Origin: Bacteroidales bacterium
GTDB lineage: Bacteria > Bacteroidota > Bacteroidia > Bacteroidales > UBA932
Direction of reading: 5' to 3'
Length of the DNA stretch: 64,000 bases
NCBI GenBank assembly: GCA_017619675.1
Contig: JAFZRX010000004.1
Span: forward strand, 181,208-245,207
Shown: positions 37,431 to 46,617 of the stretch, piece by piece
How the letters are laid out: each line of letters begins with the position of its first letter
Numbering within the stretch: the stretch's first letter is position 1
Notes under the pieces: generated by a model
The model's input: the letters and a program-made list of their open reading frames with translations, nothing else
Told to the model about the DNA's origin: nothing
The model's database searches: none
Program-made: the position numbers and the translations under genes

Positions 37431-38795
37431 ATGATCAAAAGAATTAGATTGATGGTAATTTGTGCTGGATTCCTAGGGTCTGCCGCTATGGTGCAGGCCC
37501 AGGAGCCAGCGATGACCGGTCAAGCCGGCTATGACGGGCAGATGACGCTGCGGGAGTGTATGGAGTACGCCATTTCCAACTCCACCAAACTGCGCATCCA
37601 GCAGGCCGCGGGCAACGACGCCCGCATAGCCCGCCGGGATGCCGCGCTTGCCCTCTTTACCCCGGAGATCAGCGCCTCCACCTACTCTTACTACAACTTT
37701 GGCCGAAGCATCGACCCCCAGACAAACACATACTTCAATACCACCTCGTTCCACAACAATTACAGCGTGAGCGCAGGCTTTGACCTCTTCAACGGATTCA
37801 AGGCGGTGAACAACCTCAAGATTTCCAAGACGGGAATGCTTATCGCAGATTCTCAAGAGAAGCAGGCCGAGGCGGACATCTGCCTGGCCGTTATGGAAGC
37901 CTACTATAACGTGGTGTATTACAAGCGTTTGACTGATGTTTTCCTGGAGCAGGCCGCTACTGCCGAGCAGTCCCTCATAAAGGCCCGCCGCCAGGAGGAA
38001 CTGGGGCAGAAAGGCCATGCCGACGTGGTGCAGATGGAAGCCGACCTGGCTGACCGGCAGTACGACCTCACCAATACCTACAATATGTATCAGAGCCAGA
38101 AAATGACCCTTGCGGACCTTATGTTCTGGCCTCTTGACCAGGAATTGGATATTGTGACCGCGATGCCGCTCTGGGAAGTGGAACCGGTATCTACGGAGGC
38201 CGTAGTAGATTATGCCCTGGACCATAACCCTGCGGTGCAGATAGCCTCCTGGCAGGAGCAGAACGCCAGGCGCGAGCTGAGCACCGCCAAATGGCAGCTC
38301 CTGCCTTCCGTAGGCTTGTACGCCGGCTGGAGCACCAGCTACTATACCTACCAGGGTTCCCAGACCGCCCCATTCCAGAACCAGTTCCGCAACAACGGCG
38401 GCGAGTATGTGGAGATGAGCATCTCCATCCCTATCTGGGGCCGAATGAGCCGCGCTTCCAGGGTCTCCAAAGCCAGGAACGCCCTGACGCGCGCAAGCGC
38501 CGAGCTGGACCAGAAGCGCCGCGACGTGGAGAGCGAGGTGCGGCGCGCCATCCAGGACCGCGATGGCGCCGCGACGGCCTTCCAGCAGGCTCAGCGCAGG
38601 GCTGAGGTGCAGGAAGAGGCCTACACCCTGAATCTCAAGAAACTGGATCAGGGCCTGGTATCCCCTCTCGAGTTCCAGACAGCCAACAATAATTACCTAA
38701 AGGCCAAGGCCGACGAGATGAACAGCCTGTTCAACTACCTGATCAAGCAGGCCGTGGTTAAATATTACAACGGAATAGAATACATCAACCAATAA
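37431..38795 (+). CDS. TolC-family outer membrane efflux protein
   Basis: A 454-residue protein. The ATG at 37431 gives a signal peptide (1-24, ending VQAQ); an in-frame GTG at 37386 would place the start inside the promoter. The two OEP repeats are visible as alpha-helical stretches with 'LTLRECMEYAI' type start (TLRECMEYAISNS), 'AEADICLAVMEAYYNVVY' and, in the second half, DHNPAVQIASWQEQNARRELSTAKWQLLPSVGLYAGW. It forms the outer-membrane exit duct. It is the first gene of a five-gene operon with membrane-fusion protein, two FtsX-like permeases and one ATPase. Confidence 0.92.
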   Translation: MIKRIRLMVICAGFLGSAAMVQAQEPAMTGQAGYDGQMTLRECMEYAISNSTKLRIQQAAGNDARIARRDAALALFTPEISASTYSYYNFGRSIDPQTNTYFNTTSFHNNYSVSAGFDLFNGFKAVNNLKISKTGMLIADSQEKQAEADICLAVMEAYYNVVYYKRLTDVFLEQAATAEQSLIKARRQEELGQKGHADVVQMEADLADRQYDLTNTYNMYQSQKMTLADLMFWPLDQELDIVTAMPLWEVEPVSTEAVVDYALDHNPAVQIASWQEQNARRELSTAKWQLLPSVGLYAGWSTSYYTYQGSQTAPFQNQFRNNGGEYVEMSISIPIWGRMSRASRVSKARNALTRASAELDQKRRDVESEVRRAIQDRDGAATAFQQAQRRAEVQEEAYTLNLKKLDQGLVSPLEFQTANNNYLKAKADEMNSLFNYLIKQAVVKYYNGIEYINQ

Positions 38796-38797
38796 CT

Positions 38798-40054
38798 ATG
38801 GACAAGATTATTGAGAAGAAGACCGGTTGGAGGTCAGCGTTCACCAAAAAGGCCCTTCCATGGTGGCTGGGAGCGCTGCTGCTGGCGTTTGTGATTTACC
38901 TTATCGCACGTCCGAACAACAAGACCTTGCGCGTGGACAAGGATATCGTAACAATCTCCAATGCAGTCAAGGGCGAGTTCAATGACTACATCCGCCTAAG
39001 CGGACGCGTACAGCCTATGACCACCATCCAGCTGAGCCCGCAGGAGGGCGGCATCGTGGAGCAGATCCTCATAGAGGAGGGATCCCCAGTCAAGGCGGGC
39101 GATGCCATCCTGATACTGAGCAATGACAACCTTGACCTGTCCATCCTCAACTCCGAAGCCGAGCTCGCAGAGAAAGAGAACATCCTGCGCAACACGCAGA
39201 TCCAGATGGAACAGCAAAAACTGGACGTGCGCCAGAATGAACTTGAGTACGGAATCCAGGTGGAGCGCCTGCGCCGCGCCTATGAGCAGCAGAAGGCCCT
39301 CTACGAGGACAAGCTCATCGCCAGGGAAGATTATTTGAAAGCCGAAGAGGACTACAACCTAGCCCGCCAGAAATACGAGCTTATACGCGAGCGTTCAAGG
39401 CAGGACAGCCTGTACCGCGGCACCCAGATAGACCGTATGGAAGAGAGCCTGGAGAATATGCTCCAGAACATGCGCATGATTCGCCGCCGCAAGGAAGCCC
39501 TCATAGTGAAAGCGCCAATTGACGGCGAACTGGGCCTTCTGGACGTTGTACTGGGACAGAACATAGCCAGCGGAACCAAAATAGGCCAGATAAACTCCGT
39601 GGGCAACTACAAGGTTGAAGCCCAGATTGACGAACATTATATTGACCGCGTCACGGAAGGCCTGGAGGCCACTTTCGAGCGCCAGGGAGACACTTTCTCC
39701 ACCATTATACGCAAGGTATATCCGGAAGTCCGCGACGGCAAGTTCCAGGCAGATTTCCGCTTTGACGGCCAGCAGCCGGACAACATCCGCAGCGGCCAGA
39801 CCTACTACCTGAACCTCCAACTGGGCCAGCCGGAAGAGGCAATTATCATCCCCCGCGGCAATTTCTATCAAAAAACCGGCGGAAAATGGATATATGTGGT
39901 TAACAAAGAGGGCACAAAAGCCGTCAAGAGAGAGATACGTATTGGACGCCAGAATCCGCAATGCTATGAAGTACTGGAAGGTCTGGAGCCCGGCGAAAAA
40001 GTCATCACATCAGGTTATGACACATTTGGAGACAGTGACGTTTTAGTTTTTTAA
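38798..40054 (+). CDS. HlyD/MacA-type membrane fusion protein
   Basis: A 418-residue protein anchored by one membrane segment (about 21-37). The lipoyl/barrel-sandwich half-motifs flank a long coiled-coil: QLSPQEGGIVEQILIEEGSPVKAGD (about 75-100) and ALIVKAPIDGELGLLDVVLGQNI (about 230-252), with coiled-coil residues about 110-220. The beta-barrel and membrane-proximal domains follow. It bridges the ABC permease to the TolC-type protein. The start lies 2 nt after the previous stop. Confidence 0.92.
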   Translation: MDKIIEKKTGWRSAFTKKALPWWLGALLLAFVIYLIARPNNKTLRVDKDIVTISNAVKGEFNDYIRLSGRVQPMTTIQLSPQEGGIVEQILIEEGSPVKAGDAILILSNDNLDLSILNSEAELAEKENILRNTQIQMEQQKLDVRQNELEYGIQVERLRRAYEQQKALYEDKLIAREDYLKAEEDYNLARQKYELIRERSRQDSLYRGTQIDRMEESLENMLQNMRMIRRRKEALIVKAPIDGELGLLDVVLGQNIASGTKIGQINSVGNYKVEAQIDEHYIDRVTEGLEATFERQGDTFSTIIRKVYPEVRDGKFQADFRFDGQQPDNIRSGQTYYLNLQLGQPEEAIIIPRGNFYQKTGGKWIYVVNKEGTKAVKREIRIGRQNPQCYEVLEGLEPGEKVITSGYDTFGDSDVLVF

Positions 40055-40057
40055 GTT

Positions 40058-42388
40058 ATGAAGAGCTTTTGGAATTTTCTGAAAAAGAATAAGTTATATG
40101 GGGCAATCAACCTCCTTGGACTGACGGTCTCCATGGCTTTTGTGCTCTTGCTGGCAGCTTATGTCCAGCGACAGTTGTCCACGGATTCCTTCCAGAAGAA
40201 TGCGGACAGGATCTATGTGATTGCCAACGAGACTACTGTGACCATGGGCTATTGGCTGGACAAGCACCTTAAGAACAACTTTCCGGAAATTGAGAAAGGT
40301 TGCAGTGTTGCTATGATGTCAGCTGCCGCCCGTTATACAATTGGCGATGAAAGTGTCTATGGCAGCACTATGTCCGCGGACAGCACCTTCTTTGATATGT
40401 TCAGTTATGACCTGGTGGCCGGCAACAAAGCCGACTGGGCCGTCTCCTGGGACCGCTGCATGGTGAGCCAGGAATTCGCCAATGCACATTTTGGTGAGAA
40501 GGATCCCCTCGGACAGATTCTTACTTTAAAAGATGACGAAGGTTACGAGGATTTACAGCTGAGCATTTGCGGTGTCTATACGGATTTTGGAAACTCCATC
40601 CTCAAGGCGCCGGATGTGCTGGTCCGTGGCGAGTTGATGCCTAAAACAAACCCGGCTCACGATGAGTATATGAGCAATGCCGGAGGGGCTGTCTGTTTCG
40701 TCATGACCTACCCCGGAGCCGATCTCAATGCCAAGCATGGCCAGATTCTGGACTGGCTGGAAAACAACTTCTGGGTCTATGAGAGCAACTTCGACCAGGT
40801 CCGCATCATACCGCTCAGGGATGTGTATTTCCTGGAAAACGGGAACTACGACTGGACGGGAACGATCCATTTCGGCAACCGGGACCTCGTGAACCTGCTC
40901 CTGGCCATGTGCCTGTTGCTGCTGGCGTTCGCCGTGCTGAACTATATCAATATGACCACGGCGCTCACGGGCTTCCGTGCCAAGGAAATGGCAACCCGAA
41001 GGCTTGTTGGAGCCGACAAGAGGAGCATCTTCCTGAAAGTCATCTCTGAGAGCGCCCTCATCTGCGGTATTTCAATGCTGCTGGCCATCCTGTTGGCCGA
41101 AGCGCTCTCCCCGGCGGTTTCCCGCTTGCTGGAGTACCAGGTTTCCATCTTCAAGGCGGTTACGCCTGTCAATGTATTGCTGGTCCTTGGTTTTATCGTT
41201 GTGCTTGGACTCCTCTCGGGCATTGTCCCCGCACTGCTGATCCAAAAGGCACAGCCCATCGAGATCGTGCGCGGTTCGCTCCGGCTCAAGACTAAGACGG
41301 TCTATAGCAAGGTTATCATCATCGTTCAGAATGTAGTTACTGTCGTGATGCTTGTAAGTGCTTTCACAATGTGGCTTCAAATCCGTCATCTGGTCTCGTC
41401 GGATCTGGGATACAACACCAAGGACATCCTGGTGGTGAACAATGAATTCGGCACATCCTCCGACCTCCGTCCACTGCTGGACCGCCTGAGAGCTGAACCC
41501 TGTGTCGAAGAAGTGGGTCAAGGAAACGGCATTCCACTTGGAGGAACGAATAACATTACCATGGAAGTGAGCGCCGGGAACTGGGTGTCATATCAACAGA
41601 TTCAGGGAGATGACAAGTATTTCCAGATTCTGGGGTTGAAAGAAAAGCAGGACAACCATCAGAGCGGCTGGTGGCTCAACGAATATGCCTTCAAGCAGAT
41701 AGGCATCGAAGAATCGGAAATGGAATATGATACGGTTATGAGCGGGATCCTTCCTATCGGAGGTGTTTACTATGATTTCAAGGTGCGTCCGCTCGAATAT
41801 GCCCAAAGCGCAGCTCAGATTTTCAACTGGCATGAGAGCCCGGATGATAATATTCCCTGGGTGTTGCTGGTTAAGACGGTCGGAGACCACGCTTCAGCCC
41901 GCAAGCAAGTTGAGTCCATTACTGCAGAGTTTTTCCCCGACAGAATGTTCGATGCCAATTATATCGAGGAACAGATTGAAGAGGGTTTCAAAGATGAAAA
42001 ACGAGTGCTGGACATAGTATTTGTTTTTACGCTGCTCTCCGTTCTGGTTTCGGCCCTCGGGCTCTTTGCAATGAGCTCCTACTATATGCAGCAGGAAATC
42101 CGCAGCGTATCGGTGAAAAAGGTCTTCGGCGCCGAGTATTCAGGTGTGTTGAAGGAGCTGGTGATATCGTTTATGAAGATGGTGGGGATTGCCTTTGTGA
42201 TTGGAGTGCCTCTGGCCTGGTTCATTATGCACCGCTGGCTGAATGGCTTCGGCCACAAGATCAGCCTTCATTGGTGGATATTTGCACTAGCCGGTGTGCT
42301 TGTAGCTTTTATTGCCGCTGTCTCAGTTCTATACCAGAGTATCAAGACCGCCCGGACAAATCCAGCCGTAGCATTGAAGAAAGAATAA
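40058..42388 (+). CDS. MacB/FtsX-like ABC permease 1
   Basis: A 776-residue integral membrane protein. It opens with MKSFWNFLKKNKLYGAIN and a first membrane helix (about 20-35), a large periplasmic MacB core (about 45-270), then three helices with the FtsX signature (RAKEMATRRLVGADKR), and a repeat of that arrangement in the second half ending with SVSVKKVFGAEYSG. The fused double FtsX layout (about 780 residues) is typical for Bacteroidetes. It exports an unknown substrate by mechanotransmission with the ATPase below. The second permease (43087-45495) is a paralogue with the same opening. Confidence 0.9.
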   Translation: MKSFWNFLKKNKLYGAINLLGLTVSMAFVLLLAAYVQRQLSTDSFQKNADRIYVIANETTVTMGYWLDKHLKNNFPEIEKGCSVAMMSAAARYTIGDESVYGSTMSADSTFFDMFSYDLVAGNKADWAVSWDRCMVSQEFANAHFGEKDPLGQILTLKDDEGYEDLQLSICGVYTDFGNSILKAPDVLVRGELMPKTNPAHDEYMSNAGGAVCFVMTYPGADLNAKHGQILDWLENNFWVYESNFDQVRIIPLRDVYFLENGNYDWTGTIHFGNRDLVNLLLAMCLLLLAFAVLNYINMTTALTGFRAKEMATRRLVGADKRSIFLKVISESALICGISMLLAILLAEALSPAVSRLLEYQVSIFKAVTPVNVLLVLGFIVVLGLLSGIVPALLIQKAQPIEIVRGSLRLKTKTVYSKVIIIVQNVVTVVMLVSAFTMWLQIRHLVSSDLGYNTKDILVVNNEFGTSSDLRPLLDRLRAEPCVEEVGQGNGIPLGGTNNITMEVSAGNWVSYQQIQGDDKYFQILGLKEKQDNHQSGWWLNEYAFKQIGIEESEMEYDTVMSGILPIGGVYYDFKVRPLEYAQSAAQIFNWHESPDDNIPWVLLVKTVGDHASARKQVESITAEFFPDRMFDANYIEEQIEEGFKDEKRVLDIVFVFTLLSVLVSALGLFAMSSYYMQQEIRSVSVKKVFGAEYSGVLKELVISFMKMVGIAFVIGVPLAWFIMHRWLNGFGHKISLHWWIFALAGVLVAFIAAVSVLYQSIKTARTNPAVALKKE

Positions 42389-42406
42389 ATAATAAAAAAA
42401 CATATC

Positions 42407-43087
42407 ATGATTAAAGTAACTGATCTAAGCAAAATCTTCCGCACGGAAGAGATTGAAACCACCGCCCTCAATGGCGTTTCCTTCGAGATCAAGGACGGTG
42501 AGTTCGTAGCCATCATGGGCCCTTCTGGCTGCGGCAAGTCCACGCTGCTCAACATCCTTGGACTGCTAGACAATCCCACCAGCGGCTCGTATGAACTCCT
42601 TGGCACCGAAGTGGGCGGTCTGAAGGAGAAAGAGCGCACCAAATTCCGCAAGGGCAACATCGGCTTCGTGTTCCAGAGCTTCAACCTTATTGACGAACTC
42701 AATGTCTATGAGAATATTGAGCTTCCGCTCCGATACCTCAATATCAGCGCAGCAGAGCGCAAGCAGAAGGTCACGGACATAATGAAGCGTATGAACATCA
42801 GTCATCGCGCAGGGCACTTCCCGCAGCAGCTGTCCGGCGGACAGCAGCAGCGCGTGGCCATCGCCCGCGCCGTCGTGGCCGGCCCTAAACTGATTCTCGC
42901 GGACGAGCCCACCGGTAACCTTGACTCCAAAAACGGCAAGGAAGTGATGGACCTGCTGAAGGAACTGAACCAGGAAGGCACCACCATCGTAATGGTGACC
43001 CACTCCCAGAAAGACGCCGCCTGCGCCCAACGCACTATCGACCTCTTTGACGGCCAGATCGTCTCCGATGTCAAGAACGAACTTTAA
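42407..43087 (+). CDS. LolD/MacB-type ABC transporter ATPase
   Basis: A 226-residue cytoplasmic ATPase. Walker A GPSGCGKST (38-46), Q-loop VFQSFNLID, signature LSGGQQQR, Walker B LILADEPTGNLD and switch His VTHSQ are all present. It drives the FtsX-type permeases on both sides. Only one ATPase serves two permeases, so a heterodimeric permease is likely. Its stop overlaps the next start by one nucleotide (TAATG). Confidence 0.95.
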   Translation: MIKVTDLSKIFRTEEIETTALNGVSFEIKDGEFVAIMGPSGCGKSTLLNILGLLDNPTSGSYELLGTEVGGLKEKERTKFRKGNIGFVFQSFNLIDELNVYENIELPLRYLNISAAERKQKVTDIMKRMNISHRAGHFPQQLSGGQQQRVAIARAVVAGPKLILADEPTGNLDSKNGKEVMDLLKELNQEGTTIVMVTHSQKDAACAQRTIDLFDGQIVSDVKNEL

Positions 43088-45495
43088 TGAAATCCTACCT
43101 CAAGTTCCTATCCCGCAACAAGCTGTACACCGCCATTGAGGCGGTGGGGCTGGCCGTGAGCCTGGCGTTCGTAATCCTAATTGGATCGTACGTGGTGCAG
43201 CAATACCAGATGGCGCACGAGAATCCGGACTGGGAGCGAATCTATGTTCCCGGCAATGACAGCTATGCGGGTTTGGGCTTTTGGGATAAGGAAGAAATAG
43301 AAATGACCTTTCCCGAAGTGGAGAAGGCTACCAGGATGACCCTCCTTCAGTGCTCTGCCGTTGAATATGGAGGCCAGCTCTGCTCTGGTGTCGCCACCTG
43401 GGGATGGGAGGTTGATCCCGAGTTCTTTGACATCTATTCTTACCTGAAATGGGAGGCAGGATCCCCGGCTATGTTTGAAATCAAGGATGCCGTTGTTCTC
43501 AGCGAGCGGATGGCTATGCACCTGGCCCGGCAGAGTGGAGCCGACAATCCCGACCCATTCGGATCATTGATAGGAGAGTCCCTCAAAGTTGGCGACAACA
43601 GTTACCAGATTGTGGGTGTCGTCAATATTCCAGAGAACAGCATACTGCCCCAAATGGACATTATGGCGAATATTGCGTCTAATCACCAGGCCACTGACGG
43701 CAAGAATTTCAACAGTATAGGTAATGTCACCACTTTATGCCGCGTCCGGAAAGGAACGGACCGGACCGTTTTTGAAAAGAAAATACACGAACTCATAGTC
43801 AAGAATTATTCTCCTGTTTGGGGTGACCAGGTGCAAGGTTGGAAGATATGGCGGTCGGACGAATTGTTCTGGACGCCGGGTATAGCAAACAACGGTACCA
43901 ATAAGACAGGAAACAGACAGATGGTACAGCTGCTCACTGGCGTTGTGCTTCTCCTGCTGCTTTCGGCGATATTCAATTATATCAACCTCAATTTCGCACT
44001 CAGCGGGAAAAGAGCAAAAGAGATGGCTGTGCGTCGCCTGTTAGGGTCTGAACGCAGCGCCGTCCTGAGGAAGCATATAGGTGAGTCGGTGGCTTTCACG
44101 GCAGTGTGCTTTGCCGTTGCCTTGATTTTGGCAAAGTTGCTGGTGCCAATGATGAATCACCTCCTGACTACCCAGGATGACTGGCTTGCATTGGAAACGG
44201 ACATGAAGCTCCAGTTCCTGATGACACCGGGATACATCGCGGCTTATGTGGCCGGCATTCTGCTGCTTGGAACGCTCTGCGGGCTTCTCCCAGCCTTTAT
44301 GGCCGCCCGATACGAGCCAATAGACATCATCAAAGGTACGCTCCGTCGCAGGAACAAGATGGTGTTCAGTAAGGTGTGTATCATTGCCCAGAATGTCCTG
44401 GCAGTGTTCCTGATTGCAATGGCACTGGTGATGGAACTCCAGATGAAGCATATGCTGGGGAGGCCCACCAATTCGCAGGTGGACAACCGCTACTATATAG
44501 ACTACTACGCTACATCCTACGACCAGATGAAGCTGTTCAAGGACAAGGTGGAGAAGCTGCCGTTCGTGACAGGAGTCGGCGTCGGCCGCAATCTTCCGGG
44601 CTTCATAAACATGTCGGTAGGCGTCAAGCAGGAAGACGGCACAAGTCTCAACCTGCCGGTCATTCTGTGCGATACCGCCTATTTCCGCCTGATGGGTCTG
44701 GAAGTGCTGGAAGATTTCCATCACCCGCAATTGAACTCCATCTGGCTGGATGAAACGGCATTCAATACGGTGAGTGCTTCAGATAGTTCTTCATATTTCA
44801 GGAAGCGTGTGGGAATCAATGGGGCCAAAGTGGATTACATAGGTGGTGTAGTAAGGGATTTCCCTGTTGAATCGGCCTCATCCAGCGATGTTAAGACGCC
44901 CTATGCGGCCGTGATCATAACTCCTATGGAAGATATCTATTTCTCGCACGGCCTGCTCATAGGCACTGTTGGAGAAGACAAAGAGTATGAGCGGCAGATA
45001 ATGAAGGCTTATGAAGAATACCGCTTGGAGCAGACGGGTGTATATGAAGCACCCTGGAAGCACGGCTTTGTCCGCGACATTTACCGGCAGCAGCTGGATC
45101 CTGCAAGGCGAAGCCTGCGGCTTCTGGAGATTTTCACCGTCCTTGCGGTGCTTATCTCCCTGCTGGGCCTGCTGGCTATGAGCACCTATTTCGCCGATGA
45201 GAACACCAAACAGATAGCCATACGGAAGGTGTTTGGCTCGGATGTGTCTCAGGAAACCTGGCGTGCAGTTCGCAGTTATATGCTTATGGTGGGCGGAGCT
45301 TGCCTTGTCGGCATTCCGCTGGCCGTCTGGGCCTCCCGCATCTACCTGGAGCGCTTTGCCTATCGCGTTGAGGACTACGGATGGGTGTTTGTGGTGGCTG
45401 TGGCCATTTCGCTGGCCATTGCCTTTTGCACCGTCCTCTGGCAGACCCTCAAGGCCGCCCACACCAATCCGGCTGTAGAACTGAAAAAGGAATAA
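43087..45495 (+). CDS. MacB/FtsX-like ABC permease 2
   Basis: An 802-residue membrane protein parallel to permease 1: MKSYLKFLSRNKLYTAIEAVG opening, first helix about 19-38, periplasmic core, FtsX signature GKRAKEMAVRRLLGSERS, then the second half ending with IAIRKVFGSDVSQ and TLKAAHTNPAVELKKE. Both permeases share that closing motif (TNPAVxLKKE). The overlap with the ATPase gene shows translational coupling. It is the last gene of the efflux operon; the RAYT gene converges on it 19 nt later with no clear terminator between. Confidence 0.9.
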   Translation: MKSYLKFLSRNKLYTAIEAVGLAVSLAFVILIGSYVVQQYQMAHENPDWERIYVPGNDSYAGLGFWDKEEIEMTFPEVEKATRMTLLQCSAVEYGGQLCSGVATWGWEVDPEFFDIYSYLKWEAGSPAMFEIKDAVVLSERMAMHLARQSGADNPDPFGSLIGESLKVGDNSYQIVGVVNIPENSILPQMDIMANIASNHQATDGKNFNSIGNVTTLCRVRKGTDRTVFEKKIHELIVKNYSPVWGDQVQGWKIWRSDELFWTPGIANNGTNKTGNRQMVQLLTGVVLLLLLSAIFNYINLNFALSGKRAKEMAVRRLLGSERSAVLRKHIGESVAFTAVCFAVALILAKLLVPMMNHLLTTQDDWLALETDMKLQFLMTPGYIAAYVAGILLLGTLCGLLPAFMAARYEPIDIIKGTLRRRNKMVFSKVCIIAQNVLAVFLIAMALVMELQMKHMLGRPTNSQVDNRYYIDYYATSYDQMKLFKDKVEKLPFVTGVGVGRNLPGFINMSVGVKQEDGTSLNLPVILCDTAYFRLMGLEVLEDFHHPQLNSIWLDETAFNTVSASDSSSYFRKRVGINGAKVDYIGGVVRDFPVESASSSDVKTPYAAVIITPMEDIYFSHGLLIGTVGEDKEYERQIMKAYEEYRLEQTGVYEAPWKHGFVRDIYRQQLDPARRSLRLLEIFTVLAVLISLLGLLAMSTYFADENTKQIAIRKVFGSDVSQETWRAVRSYMLMVGGACLVGIPLAVWASRIYLERFAYRVEDYGWVFVVAVAISLAIAFCTVLWQTLKAAHTNPAVELKKE

Positions 45496-45514
45496 CCGTC
45501 CCTTTATTGTGGGG

Positions 45515-46447
45515 CTACTTGGCGCTCAGAGGGAAGAGGCTGTCCACCTCGTACTGGCTCAGGCCCAGCAATCGGCGGATCTGGCCGTTGGAGGAGCGGA
45601 AGTTGTAGTGAAGCGTTCGGGCGAGGTCCAACTTCTGAGCCTTGGACAACTCTCGGACGGAGGATATCCTGTAACGGTCGCGGATTATAGCGTGCACCTT
45701 GGAGAACATCTCGTCATCGGTCAGGAACTCCTGGTCATCCAATTCTTCGGCCAGCTCGCTATAGGCTTCAACGTTCTTTGTGAGTGCGCTGAAATAGTGG
45801 TGAGCGTCACGGAAAAGGCTCATTCCCAGCTTTATACTGCTATAAGCCGGAGGAGCGATGTAGCCGTCAATCATAGGCCAGTCTCCCGGCAACTCAGGAG
45901 CTCTCCCCCTGAACATCTGACGTTTGGGGCCCAGGAAAACATCGGAGTAACAATCTTTGAATGGAATATCATTGAAATAATACCTACCACTCCCCCAAGG
46001 ATAGCTGAACGGTGTGTGGCTGGGATTGGCGACATAGCCGTTACGGTTAGTATATACAATACAGTTCCTTATTGCAGATAGGTTCTCTAACGGCTTCAGG
46101 CTCAATTCCAGGTCCTTGACCCCGTCAATGGTTCTGGACAGACGTTTCCGGATGAAGGCAAAAAAAGCCTGGATGCTCTCTGGGTCTCCTACAAGAACAA
46201 AATGGAAGTGGTTATGCATTACCTCAAAGGCAATGATTACCACTCCACCACACCGACGTCCGGCTGGAGTATGGCGTGGACGGAATTCATATGCGGCCTG
46301 GGCGATGACGTTCATTACGAACGCCAGGTCTTCGGTCTTCACAAAAAGGACCGATGTGGTTTTTCCGGATGTGAATGCGTGCCAGTATGGGCCGTCCGCA
46401 TTGAAGATCAGTTCACATCCCCTTTCTTTGTCAATAAAGCTTTTCAT
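45515..46447 (-). CDS. REP-associated tyrosine transposase (RAYT, Y1/HUH)
   Basis: A 310-residue protein of the Y1/IS200-like single-strand DNA transposase family. The HUH motif is HFH (His80, Phe81, His82 in HNHFHFVL), and the best candidate for the catalytic tyrosine is Tyr132 (CIVYTNRNGYV). The C-terminus has a helix-turn-helix-like part (SVRELSKAQKLDLARTLHYNF...QIRRLLGLSQYEVD) seen in Bacteroidetes homologues. A longer frame reads through the adjacent REP hairpin, so I set the start at 46447 (or 46459). Unlike IS200 elements it has no terminal inverted ends of its own. Array B starts 30 bp upstream. It is expected to cut and join single-stranded DNA at REP hairpins. Confidence 0.82.
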   Translation of the reverse strand: MKSFIDKERGCELIFNADGPYWHAFTSGKTTSVLFVKTEDLAFVMNVIAQAAYEFRPRHTPAGRRCGGVVIIAFEVMHNHFHFVLVGDPESIQAFFAFIRKRLSRTIDGVKDLELSLKPLENLSAIRNCIVYTNRNGYVANPSHTPFSYPWGSGRYYFNDIPFKDCYSDVFLGPKRQMFRGRAPELPGDWPMIDGYIAPPAYSSIKLGMSLFRDAHHYFSALTKNVEAYSELAEELDDQEFLTDDEMFSKVHAIIRDRYRISSVRELSKAQKLDLARTLHYNFRSSNGQIRRLLGLSQYEVDSLFPLSAK

Positions 46448-46477
46448 AGTTCTAATCATTGTTGGTTCGGTATGTTT

Positions 46478-46605
46478 GGTACACCAGAGGGGGTTCTGGT
46501 GTACCAAATGGGTCCGGAGAGAGGTTTCGTACACCAGAGGGGGTCCTGGTGTACCAAATGGGTGCGGGAAGGGGGTTCGTACACCAAAGGGGGTTCTGGT
46601 GTACG
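46478..46605 (+). repeat. REP array B: three 28-bp palindromes, 50-bp period
   Basis: Hairpins at 46478-46505, 46528-46555 and 46578-46605. The first is a perfect 11-bp stem with arms GGTACACCAGA and TCTGGTGTACC around a GGGGGT loop; the others carry one or two changes. The starts are exactly 50 bp apart. The linkers (46506-46527, 46556-46577) both begin AAATGGGT and are purine-rich. Orientation matches array A. The array sits between the RAYT gene and the 3' end of the carboxylesterase gene. Confidence 0.9.
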
Positions 46606-46617
46606 AATAGCTGGGGG

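Noticed and set aside
46448-46534. An N-terminal extension of the RAYT protein through the first REP hairpin
   Set aside because: The extra 25-29 residues are the translation of the repeat itself and no homologous extension is expected; starts at 46447 or 46459 are simpler.
34897-46605. The regular 50-bp repeats as CRISPR arrays
   Set aside because: The repeat units are strong palindromes, the linkers resemble one another rather than being unique, arrays have only two or three copies, and no cas gene is present.
46478-46605. The hairpins as transcription terminators
   Set aside because: None has a T run after the stem, and they recur with fixed spacing in tandem.
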